Below, one piece after another: positions 34,003-46,397 of a stretch of 64,000 nucleotides of DNA; the stretch's first letter is position 1; every line of letters starts with the position of its first letter. Below the pieces are notes generated by a model. That model was not told the DNA's origin. It saw only the letters and a program-made list of their open reading frames with translations, and did not search any database. Position numbers and translations under genes: made by a program. The stretch comes from Geosiphon pyriformis (Eukaryota > Glomeromycota > Glomeromycetes > Archaeosporales > Geosiphonaceae), in assembly GCA_016748015.1 (NCBI GenBank), contig JAAOMT010000439.1:145527-209526 (forward strand), in the 5' to 3' direction.

Positions 34003-36762
34003 ATGTTCTCCCAAAGAAATCCAGTTTCCACTAGTCTTTTGACCCAACCTTTTCATCCTTCCATGCCTGAGGATCAGCTCAACAATCTTCAAGTAAATCT
34101 AGAGAATTCTCACCAGCAATCACATCAGCAACAAAATCAATATAATAATGGTCAAGAATTATTGTCAGACCAACTGAAATTTCAAATTCTACAAGGATAC
34201 GGTCTAAATCCAACTGTATATGCTGGTCAATCACTCGATGATAGTGTTATACCTAATTCTTTATATACAGGTGATTTCACAATTGGATACCATAATGATG
34301 ACATAAATCAAATGGGGGAAGTTCCTGATTTTGGAGGTACCCTCTTCTTTAGCGATTTAGCTTCGGAAAATCTTTCGGAAAGTTCATGGTTGATTGATTC
34401 AGTAACTACATCACCACCACAACACCAAGATTTTGAGAAACAGGATCAACAACAACATCAACAACAGATCTCACAGTCCTTGTCAAGTCTACCTTTACAA
34501 GGCCATCCTCAACTTTCACATCCTCCTGTCTCATCAATGCTAACTTATAATAATGACCAAGTTCCTAATCGTGCTCAAACTCCTGGTCCTTTTCCTCGAA
34601 GCATACCAAATTATTTGACCGCTCGTCGTCGAAGTTTATCCGCTGACAATATACACGCACTAGCAAAAAATCACGCCAATGCAAACCGTAAAATCTTACT
34701 AAATGCTCAATCACAAAATTTTGAACAAATCTCTTCGGCTGATCGACCTCCTTTTTATCGTGACACTATTTCTACTACGTCAGTTGGAGAATATACAAAT
34801 CAGAATCAATACTCTAATCCGATGATTAAGAATGAAGAGGAGCAAGAAATGATGCAAAGTGTTATCAATCAAACTATATTGCATGGAAATTCTATTTCCA
34901 GTAATATGTCTCTTGAGAATCACCATCATCATCATCATCATCACCACCATCAACAATCAAATATTGATAGTGATGTACAAAGTATTGATAGTAATGACGA
35001 AAATCAATCATTAACAAACTTGCAGTCCAGAGCTCAATTGATTAATGAACCTATTAATCATACTCAGAGGTTAAATGAACGACAGGCTAGATTTAAAGTT
35101 AAAATTGATAGGAGAGTTCCAAGAAATATTCCTAGCATTCAAGTACCAAATTCGACACCTGGAATATGTAGCCCAATGAATGCAATCATACCTGCAGGGC
35201 CTTTTCCTATAACAATGCCTTCTATGGAAATGCCAATTTCAATGTCTACACCTAATACTCCTACCTTTTCACCCCAAATACCAAATATTAATATCGTGCC
35301 GACTTCATCCCCAACAAATAATCCAAATAATTTAAATAATCCAAATAACAACAATAAACTTAGTGCTGCTCGTCGTGGTGGTCATATGCGCAAACGTTCT
35401 TTATCTGCGCCTACTCAACCTTTTGGTTTAACAGGGGCTATGCCCTTGCAACCCGCTCAATCTTTTCCATTTAACATATCTTCTGTTTCCCCATCATTTC
35501 GAAGGCCTGGCGCTGTTCCTATACAAATTCAACGAAATCACAAACATTCTCATACGGCTACACCAATGTCATCCGAAGAGTATCAACGTAAATTAAATGA
35601 AGAACTGGAAAAAATCGATTTCGAAGATATTACCGTGAGCGAACTAAAGGATATGTTAAGACAACGTGGAAAACCTGCTACCGGTAAAAAGGCTGTACTG
35701 ATGCAAAGGTTACAGGATGAATATGAGGCGGTAAAAGCAATGAAACAAAATAATCTACAAAAGCCTCAAATCAATACCAACGCTAATTTTAGTAACAACA
35801 ATAATCAATATAATCCAATCTTATCTTCACCAACATCACCTTCTGGTGGATCATTACATCGTAGTATTGCTAATATGCATATCTCAAGTCCACCTGTTCA
35901 TCAAAGACGTTTCAGCCCTTATGGAAGTGTTAGTATTCCAAATAGTCCTAGATTAATACCGACTGGGATGGGTAATAATCGTGCAACTTCGACATATAAC
36001 AATGGAGTATTCCCATTTTCAGCTGGTGTAGATGAGTGGCATTTTAATAGCGTTGGTATTGTTCATCATCCCAGTTACGGGTCTCAACAATTAGCTCAAA
36101 TGGAAGAAAATGGCCCAATGCTTCATCCAATGATGATGATTGAACCATCATCACCATCACAACAACAACAACAACAACCCACACTTCAATCACAGTCACA
36201 ATCCCACGGGGCACAGCAACAGCAACAACAAAATGAAAAATTTTTCATAATGCAACAACCTTCTTCAGCTCCTTCAACAACTACTGAATTCGACACATTT
36301 CAGGAACCGCCATCATCTGCTCCTGCAACAACTACCGAGTTTGAGTCATTTCAACAACCACCCTCCTCTGCTCCTCCAATGACAACCGAGTTTATGAATA
36401 CCTACGACTTTATGCGTTCAAATTCAATGGGTGGCATAACGATGAACATGAATGAAGAGATCTTGAGAATGAATATGGGCACCCAAACAAATATTAACAA
36501 TATCCTTTTAAAACAAAAACCAGGTGATACAAAAGATAACCCACTCCAATCTTCAACTCCTGGGATGATCTCGTCACAAGAATTAGGATTTGAGTATCAA
36601 GAGCATCATCAAATGAGTATCAAGCCTGTATTTGAATTTAATCAAGCTCCCACGGGATATATGTCAATGACAAATCCTGCTCAATCGCAGCATCAACTTG
36701 AACTTCATCAAGTGCAATTACAACAACAGCAACATCAAAGCTCTTTTGGTAGTGGATGGTGA
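34003..36762 (+). CDS. Large Gln/Ser/Pro-rich SAP-domain protein
   Basis: Single exon, 919 residues. The only clear fold is a SAP motif at about residues 543-577 (ITVSELKDMLRQRGKPATGK then KAVLMQRLQDEY), a helix-extended-loop-helix DNA-binding module found in chromatin and RNA-processing proteins. The rest is low-complexity: His10 near residue 307, Gln runs near 722, 740 and the C-terminus, and Asn-rich linkers. Two similar basic Ser motifs (RRRSLSAD near 209 and KRSLSAP near 464) look like basophilic kinase or 14-3-3 sites. Residues about 752-802 hold three tandem copies of a PPSSAP-x-TTEF unit. A nuclear transcription-related role is likely but inferred; no closer orthologue recognised. Confidence 0.85.
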   Translation: MFSQRNPVSTSLLTQPFHPSMPEDQLNNLQVNLENSHQQSHQQQNQYNNGQELLSDQLKFQILQGYGLNPTVYAGQSLDDSVIPNSLYTGDFTIGYHNDDINQMGEVPDFGGTLFFSDLASENLSESSWLIDSVTTSPPQHQDFEKQDQQQHQQQISQSLSSLPLQGHPQLSHPPVSSMLTYNNDQVPNRAQTPGPFPRSIPNYLTARRRSLSADNIHALAKNHANANRKILLNAQSQNFEQISSADRPPFYRDTISTTSVGEYTNQNQYSNPMIKNEEEQEMMQSVINQTILHGNSISSNMSLENHHHHHHHHHHQQSNIDSDVQSIDSNDENQSLTNLQSRAQLINEPINHTQRLNERQARFKVKIDRRVPRNIPSIQVPNSTPGICSPMNAIIPAGPFPITMPSMEMPISMSTPNTPTFSPQIPNINIVPTSSPTNNPNNLNNPNNNNKLSAARRGGHMRKRSLSAPTQPFGLTGAMPLQPAQSFPFNISSVSPSFRRPGAVPIQIQRNHKHSHTATPMSSEEYQRKLNEELEKIDFEDITVSELKDMLRQRGKPATGKKAVLMQRLQDEYEAVKAMKQNNLQKPQINTNANFSNNNNQYNPILSSPTSPSGGSLHRSIANMHISSPPVHQRRFSPYGSVSIPNSPRLIPTGMGNNRATSTYNNGVFPFSAGVDEWHFNSVGIVHHPSYGSQQLAQMEENGPMLHPMMMIEPSSPSQQQQQQPTLQSQSQSHGAQQQQQQNEKFFIMQQPSSAPSTTTEFDTFQEPPSSAPATTTEFESFQQPPSSAPPMTTEFMNTYDFMRSNSMGGITMNMNEEILRMNMGTQTNINNILLKQKPGDTKDNPLQSSTPGMISSQELGFEYQEHHQMSIKPVFEFNQAPTGYMSMTNPAQSQHQLELHQVQLQQQQHQSSFGSGW

Positions 36763-37637
36763 TTCACTTGCACTCTTTCTGATCAATTCAGATTAGACCC
36801 TATTGTCTCATCTGCTCACTAAAGAAAAAAAAACGTTTTCAAGATCCTTTTTCAAAAAAATTAAGCATATTTCTCCTCATCTTTCACCCTTGATCTTTTT
36901 TATCATTATTTATATATTCATATCATTTTATTTTTTTGCATTTGAAACTTTCCACTCTTCTGATCTCTCGTATATCTACATACGAAACATCGAATTTCGG
37001 CGACGAGTTTCAAAATGGACAATATTTTGACCTTTAAAAGAATCATACTGCATATCAACCATTTTTAATCAATTACCGGGTTGGTTGGTTAGGCAATCAT
37101 CCATGTTTTTATGATGTGAATTGGGATTTCTTTATTTGGTTTTTCCTCAAAGTCGTTTTTTTATTTTATTTTTTTCTTGTAGTATAGTTTCCCCCTTCCC
37201 CTCCCAAATTGTGGCCAAAATTATAGACTATTATTTTTAACGTTATACATATTATTATTTTGTTTAATCGTGAACCACCAAAATATTAATAAATCAATTG
37301 TGCTATTTAAATCAAACCGATAAATCATTTGATTGATTCATTTCTAAAAATTTATACGCTATCATCATTTATTGAAGAATTTTATAATCTCAAAAGAGTA
37401 TTCATGGTAATGAGATTATGTCTTCTAGAGAGAATTTTGATCTTTGTGTGCTTGGACGAATCAAAGTCGAATACGTAACATTTAAATTTCATGATCCGAG
37501 CACTATTTTACAAAAGAATGATTACTGTGCAGAATTTTTTTACTGCACATATTATTTGTGTCACAAAAAAATATTTTTTGCATGGTATCTTGTAGCAGCA
37601 AGATAATTCCAACTTTTTTCCAATTGAAAAAAAGAAA
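36763..37637. other. Spacer / 3' flank
   Basis: AT-rich flank between the SAP-domain gene and SND1. Short open frames at 36803-37030 and 37418-37606 lack protein-like composition. No other feature seen. Confidence 0.55.
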
Positions 37638-40295
37638 ATGGTCTATCATAAAGCCATCGTCAAGTCAGTCCTCTCTGGTGATACTGTAATTCTTCGTGGC
37701 AAAGCCAATCAATCAACACTTGAAAAACAGTTGAGCCTTGCTTATGTCGAGGCACCAAGATTGAAATTGGGGCCAAACTCAAAGACTGACGATGAGCCTT
37801 TTGCGTTCGACTCTCGTGAATTTCTTCGTCGTTTACTTGTCGGAAAGGAAGTTTCTTTTTGCATTGCCTATACTACCCCCAATTCGAGGGAGTATGGTAG
37901 CATATTTCTTAATAATGGCGAAAACGTTACCTTTCAAGCCTTACGAGAAGGTTGGGTGAAAGTACGTGAGCGGAAAAATAAAGGTGATTCGTCAGTAGAC
38001 GAACTTGAGGTACTTTCGGTAATTGAAAAAGCCGCTCAAGATGCCCAAAAAGGTATATGGGGTGATAAGGAAAAAGCCTCACGCGTTGTAAATTACAATT
38101 TACAAGGTGATACGGCAGATTTCCTCAAAAAATACAAGAAAACTCCCATTAATGGTATCGTGGAACAAGTACGTGACGCTTCTACCTTACGCGTTCTTCT
38201 CTTGCTCGAGCCTCCTGAGCCACAACAACATATTAGCCTCATGCTCTCGGGGGTTAAGGCTCCCACTGTACGCAAGGGGATCCCAGATGCGGAGGATCTC
38301 GTTGAACCTTTTGGGGAGAAAGCAAAATTTTTCGTTGAATCTAAATTATTGCAACGAGATGTCAAAGTAATATTAGAAGGACAATCGGGCAACAATCAAG
38401 CCTTGGTCGGAACGGTATTGCTTCCAGGTTCTAATATTGCTGAAGATTTGGTGTCGAATGGATTAGCCAAGGTGGTTGATTGGAGCATTATGTTGGTCAC
38501 GGATGGTCCAGTAAAATTAAGAACTGCTGAAGCAGTCGCCAAAGAGCAGAGGTTGGGAATTTGGGAGGATCATGTGGCAAGGAGTAAAGCAGGTGGTGAA
38601 GACCATGAATTTGATGGGATCGTTACAAAAATTATTTCCGGAGACACTCTTCAGATTAAGGTCATTCGTTCTGGTGTCGAAAAGAAGCTGCAGTTATCTA
38701 GTATACGTCAACCGAAACCTAAAGATCCAAAAGTACCAGAGTATAATTATGAAGCCAAAGAGTTTCTTCGTAAAAGACTAATCGGAAAAACTGTTCACGT
38801 GATTATTGATTACGCGAAACCACCGCAGGATAATTTCGAAGAGCGTGAATGTGCTACCGTCAAACTAGGGGAAACTAATATTGCTGAGAAATTAGTTGAG
38901 AATGGGCTGGCTCATGTTGTTCGCCATAAAAAAGATGACGAAGATCGCTCTAGTTCTTACGATCAATTATTAATCGCCGAGCAAAAGGCCATTAATAACG
39001 CTAAAAGGATTCACAATGGAAAAGAACCACCTGTATATAAAATCAGTGATGCATCCGAGACAGCTGCCAAAGCTCGTCAATTTCTTCACTCTTTTCAACG
39101 TAGCGGTCGTATTGCGGCAATGGTTGATCATGTAGCAAATGGTTCAAGATTTAAAATATACATTCCGAAAGATAATTGCAAATTGACATTCCTTCTTAGT
39201 GGTATTCGTTGTCCTCGACTTGGTCGTTCTTCCTCTGAGAAATCGGAGCCATTTGCCCTTGAAGCGGTTGAATTTGCCAACCATAAAACATTACAACGCG
39301 ATGTAGAAATCGAAATCGAAAATGTTGACAAAACTGGCGGATTTATTGGAACTCTTTGGTTAAATAAATCCGAAAATTTTGCTGTTTCACTTTTAGAGGA
39401 AGGACTTTCAACAATTCACGAATACAGTGCCGATCAAAGCCCCTATACCAATCAGCTTTATGGGGCTGAGAAATCTGCAAAAGCTAGTCGAAAAAATATT
39501 TGGTCACAAGATCCTGATTCCGTGCAAGTTGGTGAAGATCTACCCGCTTCAGAAGAGAAAGAACCTCAGAAAGAATATGTGGATGTGATTGTTTCCGAGA
39601 TACTCTCTGGTGGACATTTCTATGTTCAAATCATGGAAGGAAGCGTTCATGCGCTTGAAAGATTGATGTCAGAATTTTCACTCTATCACAAAAATTCCGC
39701 CGATAATTCGCATGAGCAATTCCAACCTCGAGTCAATGAAATTGTGAGCGCTAAATTCACCGAGGACGATCAATGGTATCGTGCTCGAATCAAAGGTTTT
39801 TCTCCCGAGGCAAAAACTGTTGATGTTACATATATTGATTACGGTAATGGTGAGACTATACCATTGTCACGTACTCGTCCTATACCTCCCAATTTTTCAC
39901 AACTCCCACCACAATCACACGAGGCAGTCCTCTCCTTTCTTAAGGTTCCCGCGAAAGAAGAAGATTATGGTGAAGAGGCCTATGAGCGATTTCGCGATCT
40001 TGCTCATAACAAACAATTAGTGGCAAATATTGATTTTGTTGATAACAAAGTGCGTCATCTCACCTTATACGATCCGAGGATATCTCAATCTCCGGAGATG
40101 TCTCTCAATGCAGAATTGGTACGTGATGGCTTGGCTCTGGTAGATAAAAAATTACGATACGTCAGAGTTAATTCGAGCATTGTTAAAAAGTTAAGCGAAG
40201 CTCAAGAACAGGCCAAGAAAGATAGGCTTGGAATGTTTGAGTATGGCGATGTTACCGTTGATGAGGATGAGGATAAGGTTAAGCGAAAATATTAA
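37638..40295 (+). CDS. SND1: Tudor-SN / staphylococcal nuclease domain-containing protein 1
   Basis: Single exon, 885 residues (human SND1 910). Four complete staphylococcal-nuclease-like repeats at roughly 3-140, 168-307, 326-471 and 500-633, each with an SGDT- or ASTL-like first strand and an E-KAR-like helix, then a Tudor domain (about 698-745: AKFTEDDQWYRARIKGF, VTYIDYGNGETI) inserted into a fifth, partial SN repeat ending near residue 870. The family acts in RNA regulation: stress granules, splicing, decay of edited or small RNAs. The aromatic cage residues of the Tudor domain (W, Y, Y) appear present, so it may bind methylated arginine. The acidic tail is short. Confidence 0.97.
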   Translation: MVYHKAIVKSVLSGDTVILRGKANQSTLEKQLSLAYVEAPRLKLGPNSKTDDEPFAFDSREFLRRLLVGKEVSFCIAYTTPNSREYGSIFLNNGENVTFQALREGWVKVRERKNKGDSSVDELEVLSVIEKAAQDAQKGIWGDKEKASRVVNYNLQGDTADFLKKYKKTPINGIVEQVRDASTLRVLLLLEPPEPQQHISLMLSGVKAPTVRKGIPDAEDLVEPFGEKAKFFVESKLLQRDVKVILEGQSGNNQALVGTVLLPGSNIAEDLVSNGLAKVVDWSIMLVTDGPVKLRTAEAVAKEQRLGIWEDHVARSKAGGEDHEFDGIVTKIISGDTLQIKVIRSGVEKKLQLSSIRQPKPKDPKVPEYNYEAKEFLRKRLIGKTVHVIIDYAKPPQDNFEERECATVKLGETNIAEKLVENGLAHVVRHKKDDEDRSSSYDQLLIAEQKAINNAKRIHNGKEPPVYKISDASETAAKARQFLHSFQRSGRIAAMVDHVANGSRFKIYIPKDNCKLTFLLSGIRCPRLGRSSSEKSEPFALEAVEFANHKTLQRDVEIEIENVDKTGGFIGTLWLNKSENFAVSLLEEGLSTIHEYSADQSPYTNQLYGAEKSAKASRKNIWSQDPDSVQVGEDLPASEEKEPQKEYVDVIVSEILSGGHFYVQIMEGSVHALERLMSEFSLYHKNSADNSHEQFQPRVNEIVSAKFTEDDQWYRARIKGFSPEAKTVDVTYIDYGNGETIPLSRTRPIPPNFSQLPPQSHEAVLSFLKVPAKEEDYGEEAYERFRDLAHNKQLVANIDFVDNKVRHLTLYDPRISQSPEMSLNAELVRDGLALVDKKLRYVRVNSSIVKKLSEAQEQAKKDRLGMFEYGDVTVDEDEDKVKRKY

Positions 40296-40435
40296 TCAGC
40301 AGAGGTTTCCTCTATTTATCAAAAGATATAATTACCGATGGGTCGCTCCTGGATATTTCTATGGCTGAACAATTTTTTAAAAATTTTCTTTGATATAAAT
40401 TGCATTTAATAGAAGTTTCTTAGTATAACATGATA

Positions 40436-40469
<34 letters not shown>

Positions 40470-40841
40470 TTATGATTTTTTTATTCAGATTCTTTTAAAC
40501 AATTCAAAATTATCTTTAACACTGAAATAACCCGTGATCAATCAAGCTTGAACGTCGTAATATTCAAACGAGATCTGATGGGTTTTCTTGGACACTATTT
40601 GATTCTCAAAGGCCCATTGTCTACCTTCTAATTATTAATCAGGGGTAATTGCAAAATTTTTATTTTTTCAGTCATCTAAAAGATTTCTTAATCCGCTGTC
40701 GTAAATTAATTATCTCAAAGACGCGATATTTGATAAAGTATAATCAAATTTGCAAAGTTCTTTTTTCCTGTTGAGAATTTTATTAAAGTGAAAGATAAAG
40801 TATAGCAAAAAATAAAAATAAAAAAAGCTAGGAAAGTATCA
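40296..40841. other. Convergent spacer with AAT microsatellite
   Basis: Spacer between the 3' ends of SND1 and ADA2. An (AAT)n run of about 11 units lies at 40437-40470. Nothing else recognised. Confidence 0.6.
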
Positions 40842-43331
40842 TCAGGCCCCAACTCCGCCATCACTTATACTGCCGTTGGTCCCATTTCGCTTCAGGGTGG
40901 AAGCAAAACGAGCCATTGACATTGCAGATTCTGATTTAATCCACCTCATTTCTACGAAAAAATCGTATATCCGACTGGTCTTATTCACGTCAATCTTTAT
41001 CAGCTCTCTTGCCTCGCGTCTTTTCAAATTGAATCCTCGACGAGCATACTCTTTGAGAATGGTCTCCTTTATTACGAGGTATGGTTTGGGATAAATACGC
41101 AGATGAGAGCACAAGGTACGCTCTGCAGCCGTGAGCATATGAACACATTCGGAATTTTCAAGATCAATAGGACCAGATTGCTTTCGCATAGGGCGCGATT
41201 GAATCTGCTAAAACAATTAACAGAGCATGGGAAAAGCCATCAATGGAAGTATAATAATTTTTTCTAAAATGTGTATAATTATAGTAATGAATACCTCATC
41301 CGTGCGAACAGGTGGTATGTCAACAACATATCGCGGTGCTAAACGATCACTGGTGGTACCAATATTGGGACGTGTTGGTGGTGCTCGATTTGCCTCCTGG
41401 TTATTATAAGGAGGAAAAGTTTTTTCAATTAATCACCGGATAATCAATATTTCCTCTCCATAAAGCCAAAATATTTATTACTCGTTGTAATTTATCTGCT
41501 TCATATTTTAAACCTTCTTTTTCAGTAGCTATTCCATTACGGCGCCATTCTTGTAATTTTTGAACCTCCGCTTGAAGACTCGCCTCCTCTAGAAATAGAA
41601 ATAGAAATAAATTAAAAGACTCCAAGAAAAAGCTGGCAGATGAGATAATTGAAGGAGAAAAAGGAGGCATAATATTCTGTTACTCACTCAAGATCCCTTC
41701 GACAAAATTCTCGTAATCAGTTTTGTTCATCAATTTTGAATATACTTTAAGCTTATTACTTATTTCACGCTCCTCTTTAGTGCGTTTTTTTTCGTTATTA
41801 GCAAGCTTTAATTAATAAGGCGTTATTAGAAAAGGAATCCCTATCAATCTTTAATGATTGGGAGCATAATTCAAACACATTTTGCTTTTCCCTGCTAACC
41901 TTTTTATAATCCAAAAGGCCGTGCTCAAATATAAGCCTTTTTTTCTCTTTCCGTCGTTGCAGCTTTTTGTTATACACATTTAAAGTGGCCAGCTTCAATT
42001 CAACTAATTTTGGAATGGTATAACAGGAAAGCAGGTGGTGGAGAAATTTAATCAGCGAGTTTGAAAAAAATAGATATATAACCAAAAAGCCATGAAAAAT
42101 ACATACTTTCTTCAGGGGTATTTTCGCTCTCAAACACCATATCTTTTATGAGTTGTTCAGCATCGTTTTCCGGTTCTTGCTCAAACTCGCATCGAAAGGG
42201 CATATACCCTTGAATTTCATGATTCGCAGGAAGACTTTGTATTGACTGATAGATAAAAAATAGAAAAAAGAATACAATATTGATAAATGAATATTTTGGG
42301 GCAATAGAAATAACAATTGTTCCGAACAATAAATGAGTGTTAGCCGAAGGGAAATAAATAAACCTTAGAACGAGGTTTTGGTTTTTTATCTAAATGAAAT
42401 AAAAGAAATTTGATAAAATATTTATTTCAGAGAGAATTGAATTGATGCCGTTTGAGACATCCTAATCATATTTTACATACCATTTCCACGTCTAATCTGA
42501 TCAATTCTTCGACGTTTCTGCTCACGATATTCAGTTTCGTTGACGTTGGGAAAACCCTTGTTCATGTTCTATATTATTATTATAAGAAATTTTTATTTTG
42601 AAGATAAAGTATCGATTTTTAAAGTTGAGATGGTCTCATCATTCAAAAATGAGTTCGATAATGTCGAAGTGTTGAAAATAATTAGGTCAAAGCTTACAGG
42701 GATGAAGTTCTTTGAATTTATATAATTTTCCAAGTAATGTTGTTGACATTCCTCTGGCCTCCTGCTCCCTATATGGGCGGCAATAGCAGTCCAATTGCCT
42801 AATCCAACTTCACTACAAGCCTCGATTAACATTTCTTCTTCTTCTGCGAGCCAATCTTGCGTGAAAATCGGAAATGAAAAAGTTTCCTTATTTGAATAAT
42901 AAAAAAGGTTTAACAAAGAGGGTGAATATCCTTCGTAACTACACTTGAATGCACATGGCTCTGCATGGAGATTGGGATTATTAATATTATTTTGGTTAAT
43001 GATTTCTGTGTTAAATAGTTTTAGATGGCAGTAAAACGAACATACGCGCAATAGCTGCAACGATATGAGGTGCGGTTGAATAATTCAAAATTCTTGACAA
43101 GATTCAAATGATTTTCTGAACAAATCCTCAAACTACACTTACCATCACGCGGTAAGGATGCCAGTTAAAGTGCGGTGGTTCTTTAGCCTTGTTTCCTTGG
43201 CCTTCTTTAGTTTCTTCTGGCCTTTGTTCTCTTCCTTCACAAAAGCATGAAACGCAAGAGTTATAATTGGAACAATCCACGCAATTGATGTGGGTAGTGT
43301 TGATTAAGGCGTTGCAGTAGCTACAGCGCAT
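40842..43331 (-). CDS. ADA2: ADA2, SAGA histone acetyltransferase adaptor
   Basis: Couples Gcn5 to nucleosomes in SAGA/ADA complexes. Domains in order: ZZ zinc finger (MRCSYCNALINTTHINCVDC, CVSCF), SANT domain (DWLAEEEEMLIEACSEVGLG, WTAIAAHIGSRRPEECQQHY), middle ADA2 region (GYMPFRCEFEQEPENDAEQL, LKLATLNVYNKKLQRRKEKK), linker helices (LQEWRRNGIATEKEGLKYEA) and a C-terminal SWIRM domain (TAAERTLCSHLRIYPKPYLV, FVEMRWIKSE). Early exons 43331-43143, 42886-42698, 42568-42481, 42389-42364, 42245-42107 and 42003-41900 fit the frame; later exons start at 41810, about 41590, 41400 and 41210. The start is ATG 43331, right before the ZZ finger. Confidence 0.93.
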
Positions 43332-44181
43332 TTTTTGAGATAATTCCAAACAGAGAAATTTTTGAGAATAGAATGTATTTCAAAATATATTTCCTGTCAA
43401 AATTTTCTTTTTCTTGGTTGACCAGAAAGTTGGTGGAGAAAAACGGAAATGCGGAATGGTTGGCGTTACGAGTTCGCGTAGTGTGCAGTTTTCACAATTT
43501 TTTTTAATTCTTAGTGATAATCCTGGGCTGGGTAAGTGCTACCAAAGTCATTGATCAATAGATATTATTGGCAAAAAAGGTCTGGGTCATAATAACAACT
43601 AATAAAGATCATACAGGTGGGGAGTTGTGCTAACACAAAAAAGGACATTTCAAATTAAAAATGTACGAAGCAATTTGAGAAATTTTCCATGAATTTTTTT
43701 TTAATTTTCATCTTTTAGTTGTTAATCACTAACAAACATTAGCCAAACAATGATACAGAGGAGATTATAAAGATCGACTTTCATTAATCTTTTTTCCTTC
43801 TTTCGGATTTTTGAAACTCAGGAAAACTGGTATGAAAAAATTGTATTTTGATTTGGATGAAATTCAGTTCTAAAATCTATGCCTATTATTTACGATTTCT
43901 GAAATTAAAGAATATTGATATGAGTAAAATAATTGGTAGAATGATAGAATAGATCAAGAGATAGAAGAAGAAAACAATTTTAAGGTTAGAAATTAAGATA
44001 GTGAAGAATGAAATGAGTTTCTTTGTAAATTATTTCAAAAGAAATATTTATTAAATAATTAAATTTTTTATTTAATATGGGATTTTATAAAATAATTAAT
44101 TAAAATTTTCGAAATATTAAATTAGTACTGGTGATTAATTTATTAAAAGTTAGGCTGAACTCCGATCTATGATGGGAAAAA
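43332..44181. promoter_or_regulatory. Divergent ADA2 / biotin ligase intergenic region
   Basis: 850 bp between two divergent start codons. AT-rich; no gene or obvious motif beyond the expected promoters. Confidence 0.5.
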
Positions 44182-46316
44182 ATGATGTTAATTCCCGGAT
44201 TTAGTTCCTTTTCTAATCTCCCTTTTTTAGTGTCGTGCAGGTTACTGAGAACCTCAACTTTTTACAAGATGAACGTATTAATTTACACTGGTCTAGGTAC
44301 TTCCTCTTTATCAGTATCCAACACTATTGATACTTTGAAAAATGTACTTGGGAACCACTACGATATTATCAGAGTAAATTCTCAAATTTTACGGGATGAA
44401 CCTTGGTCTGATAGCACTGCTTTGATTGTCATACCAAATGGAAAATTTCTAAAGTATCATGATGAAATAAAGGATGTGGTGAATGAAAAAATCAGGAATT
44501 ATATTAATAATGGTGGAAAGTACCTTGGTTTTGGAGCTGGCGCAAATTACCCCTCTACTCAAATTTTTAATTCCCATTATCAGGATGAATCTATTCATTT
44601 CCAACCTTTTGTGAAATTGGAATTGACTCATCAAGTTTTAAATAATTATAACCCGAGATTACCAAAGGAAATCAGTTTAACTTTGCCTTCAAATGAGCTT
44701 GCTGATCAAGTTATTGGCTACTTTGACGTTTCTGAAACGAATCCACATATTACAACCCTTGCTAAATACAAGAATAACACAAATCTAGGATGTGGAAATG
44801 CAGCTGCCATTGTTCAATATAGCATGGGAAAAGGCATTGGGATACTTAGTGGAGTTGATCTTGGGCACGAACCATCAACTGACCTTCAAAATGATTCACC
44901 TATTATTTATGCTTTGGGTAAAGGTGAACTTTTACGTAGGATCCTTGGAATTTTGGGATTGGCCATGACCACGGTAGATACAAAAATCTCAAAGATAACA
45001 CATTTACATGCATCATTTCAAAGAACTGCATTAGCTGATTTATGGTTACGCTCAGTAAATGATATAATAAAAAAAGAAGACAGTTTAATCAAAGAAAATC
45101 AAGAAATTATTTTAATCATTCAAGATAATACCTTGCCTATACAAAATAAAGGTGAAATCAAAGGTGACCAAGATCCTCAATCAACACTCACCAAGATTAT
45201 TGTTCATCGTGATGAACCACCTTCCAGAAAGATAACACCTTTTTTTGATTTTAATGAATATTTTAAATATTTGAGTAAAGCAAGAAATGAACAAATTGAG
45301 TCTCATCATATGGAATTCGGTTCTTCTGTATTGTATGGTGAAGTGATGGGAAGCACACAATCATTTCTAGACAAGTAAGTTAACTTTTCTTTACTACCCC
45401 CCGTCTTGAATTTATTACGATTGATTCAATTAAGAAATTTTTTTGATAAAATACGAAATAGAAATTTTCAATTTTCAAAAATCCAACCAACAGGTTTAGT
45501 TTGTGTAGCCACTCAACAAATCCAAGGTCGTGGTCGTGGTCGTAATTCATGGATCTCACCTATGGGATGTTTACAATTTTCGGTAGTAGTTCGACATCCG
45601 ATACATATTCCTTCATCATCTGTCGTTTTTATTCAATATATTTTGGCGTTAGCAGTGGTGGAAGCTGTTAGATCTAAAAAAGGCTATGAAGAGATTCCAC
45701 TAAAACTTAAATGGCCAAATGATATCTACGCTCAAATATCTTCATTTTCTTCTTCAACCGATCATGTTGATGATCCAAAGTTGGTAAAGATTGGTGGTGT
45801 TTTGATTACTTCTCAATTTGTCGGAAATCAATTTTTGATAATTGCTGGTAGGTTTATTTCTCTTGAACTTTGTTTTTCAATTCGATTTAAAAAATAGTAA
45901 TAATAATAATAATAATTTATAACTGTAAATTTAGGATGTGGTGTGAATACAAATAATTCGGCCCCTACAATCTCGATCAATGATATCATATCAAATTATA
46001 ATAAAACTCATCAAACCGAATTACCAATTTTCTCTCAAGAAGAATTGTTATCACGAATTCTGGTAAAGTTTGAATCAATTTACATTGGATTTTGTAATGA
46101 TACTATTAATGGTCAACCAGGATTTCATCGATTCCTGGAATTATATTATAAAAGATGGCTACATAGGTGTGTTTATTTCAAAAATTTTCTTTGTTTATTT
46201 CATTTTATTTTATTTTAAACTCTCTTATGATTCGGTTTTAATGAAATTTCTAGTAATCAAATTGTTAACATACAAGCTGGCGCAGTTATTTATAACCACG
46301 ATAATATTTATAACAA

Positions 46317-46397
<81 letters not shown>

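Noticed and set aside
36803-37606. Short ORFs in the 3' flank of the SAP gene
   Set aside because: Low-complexity Phe/Ile/His composition, no splice context, no homology recognised.
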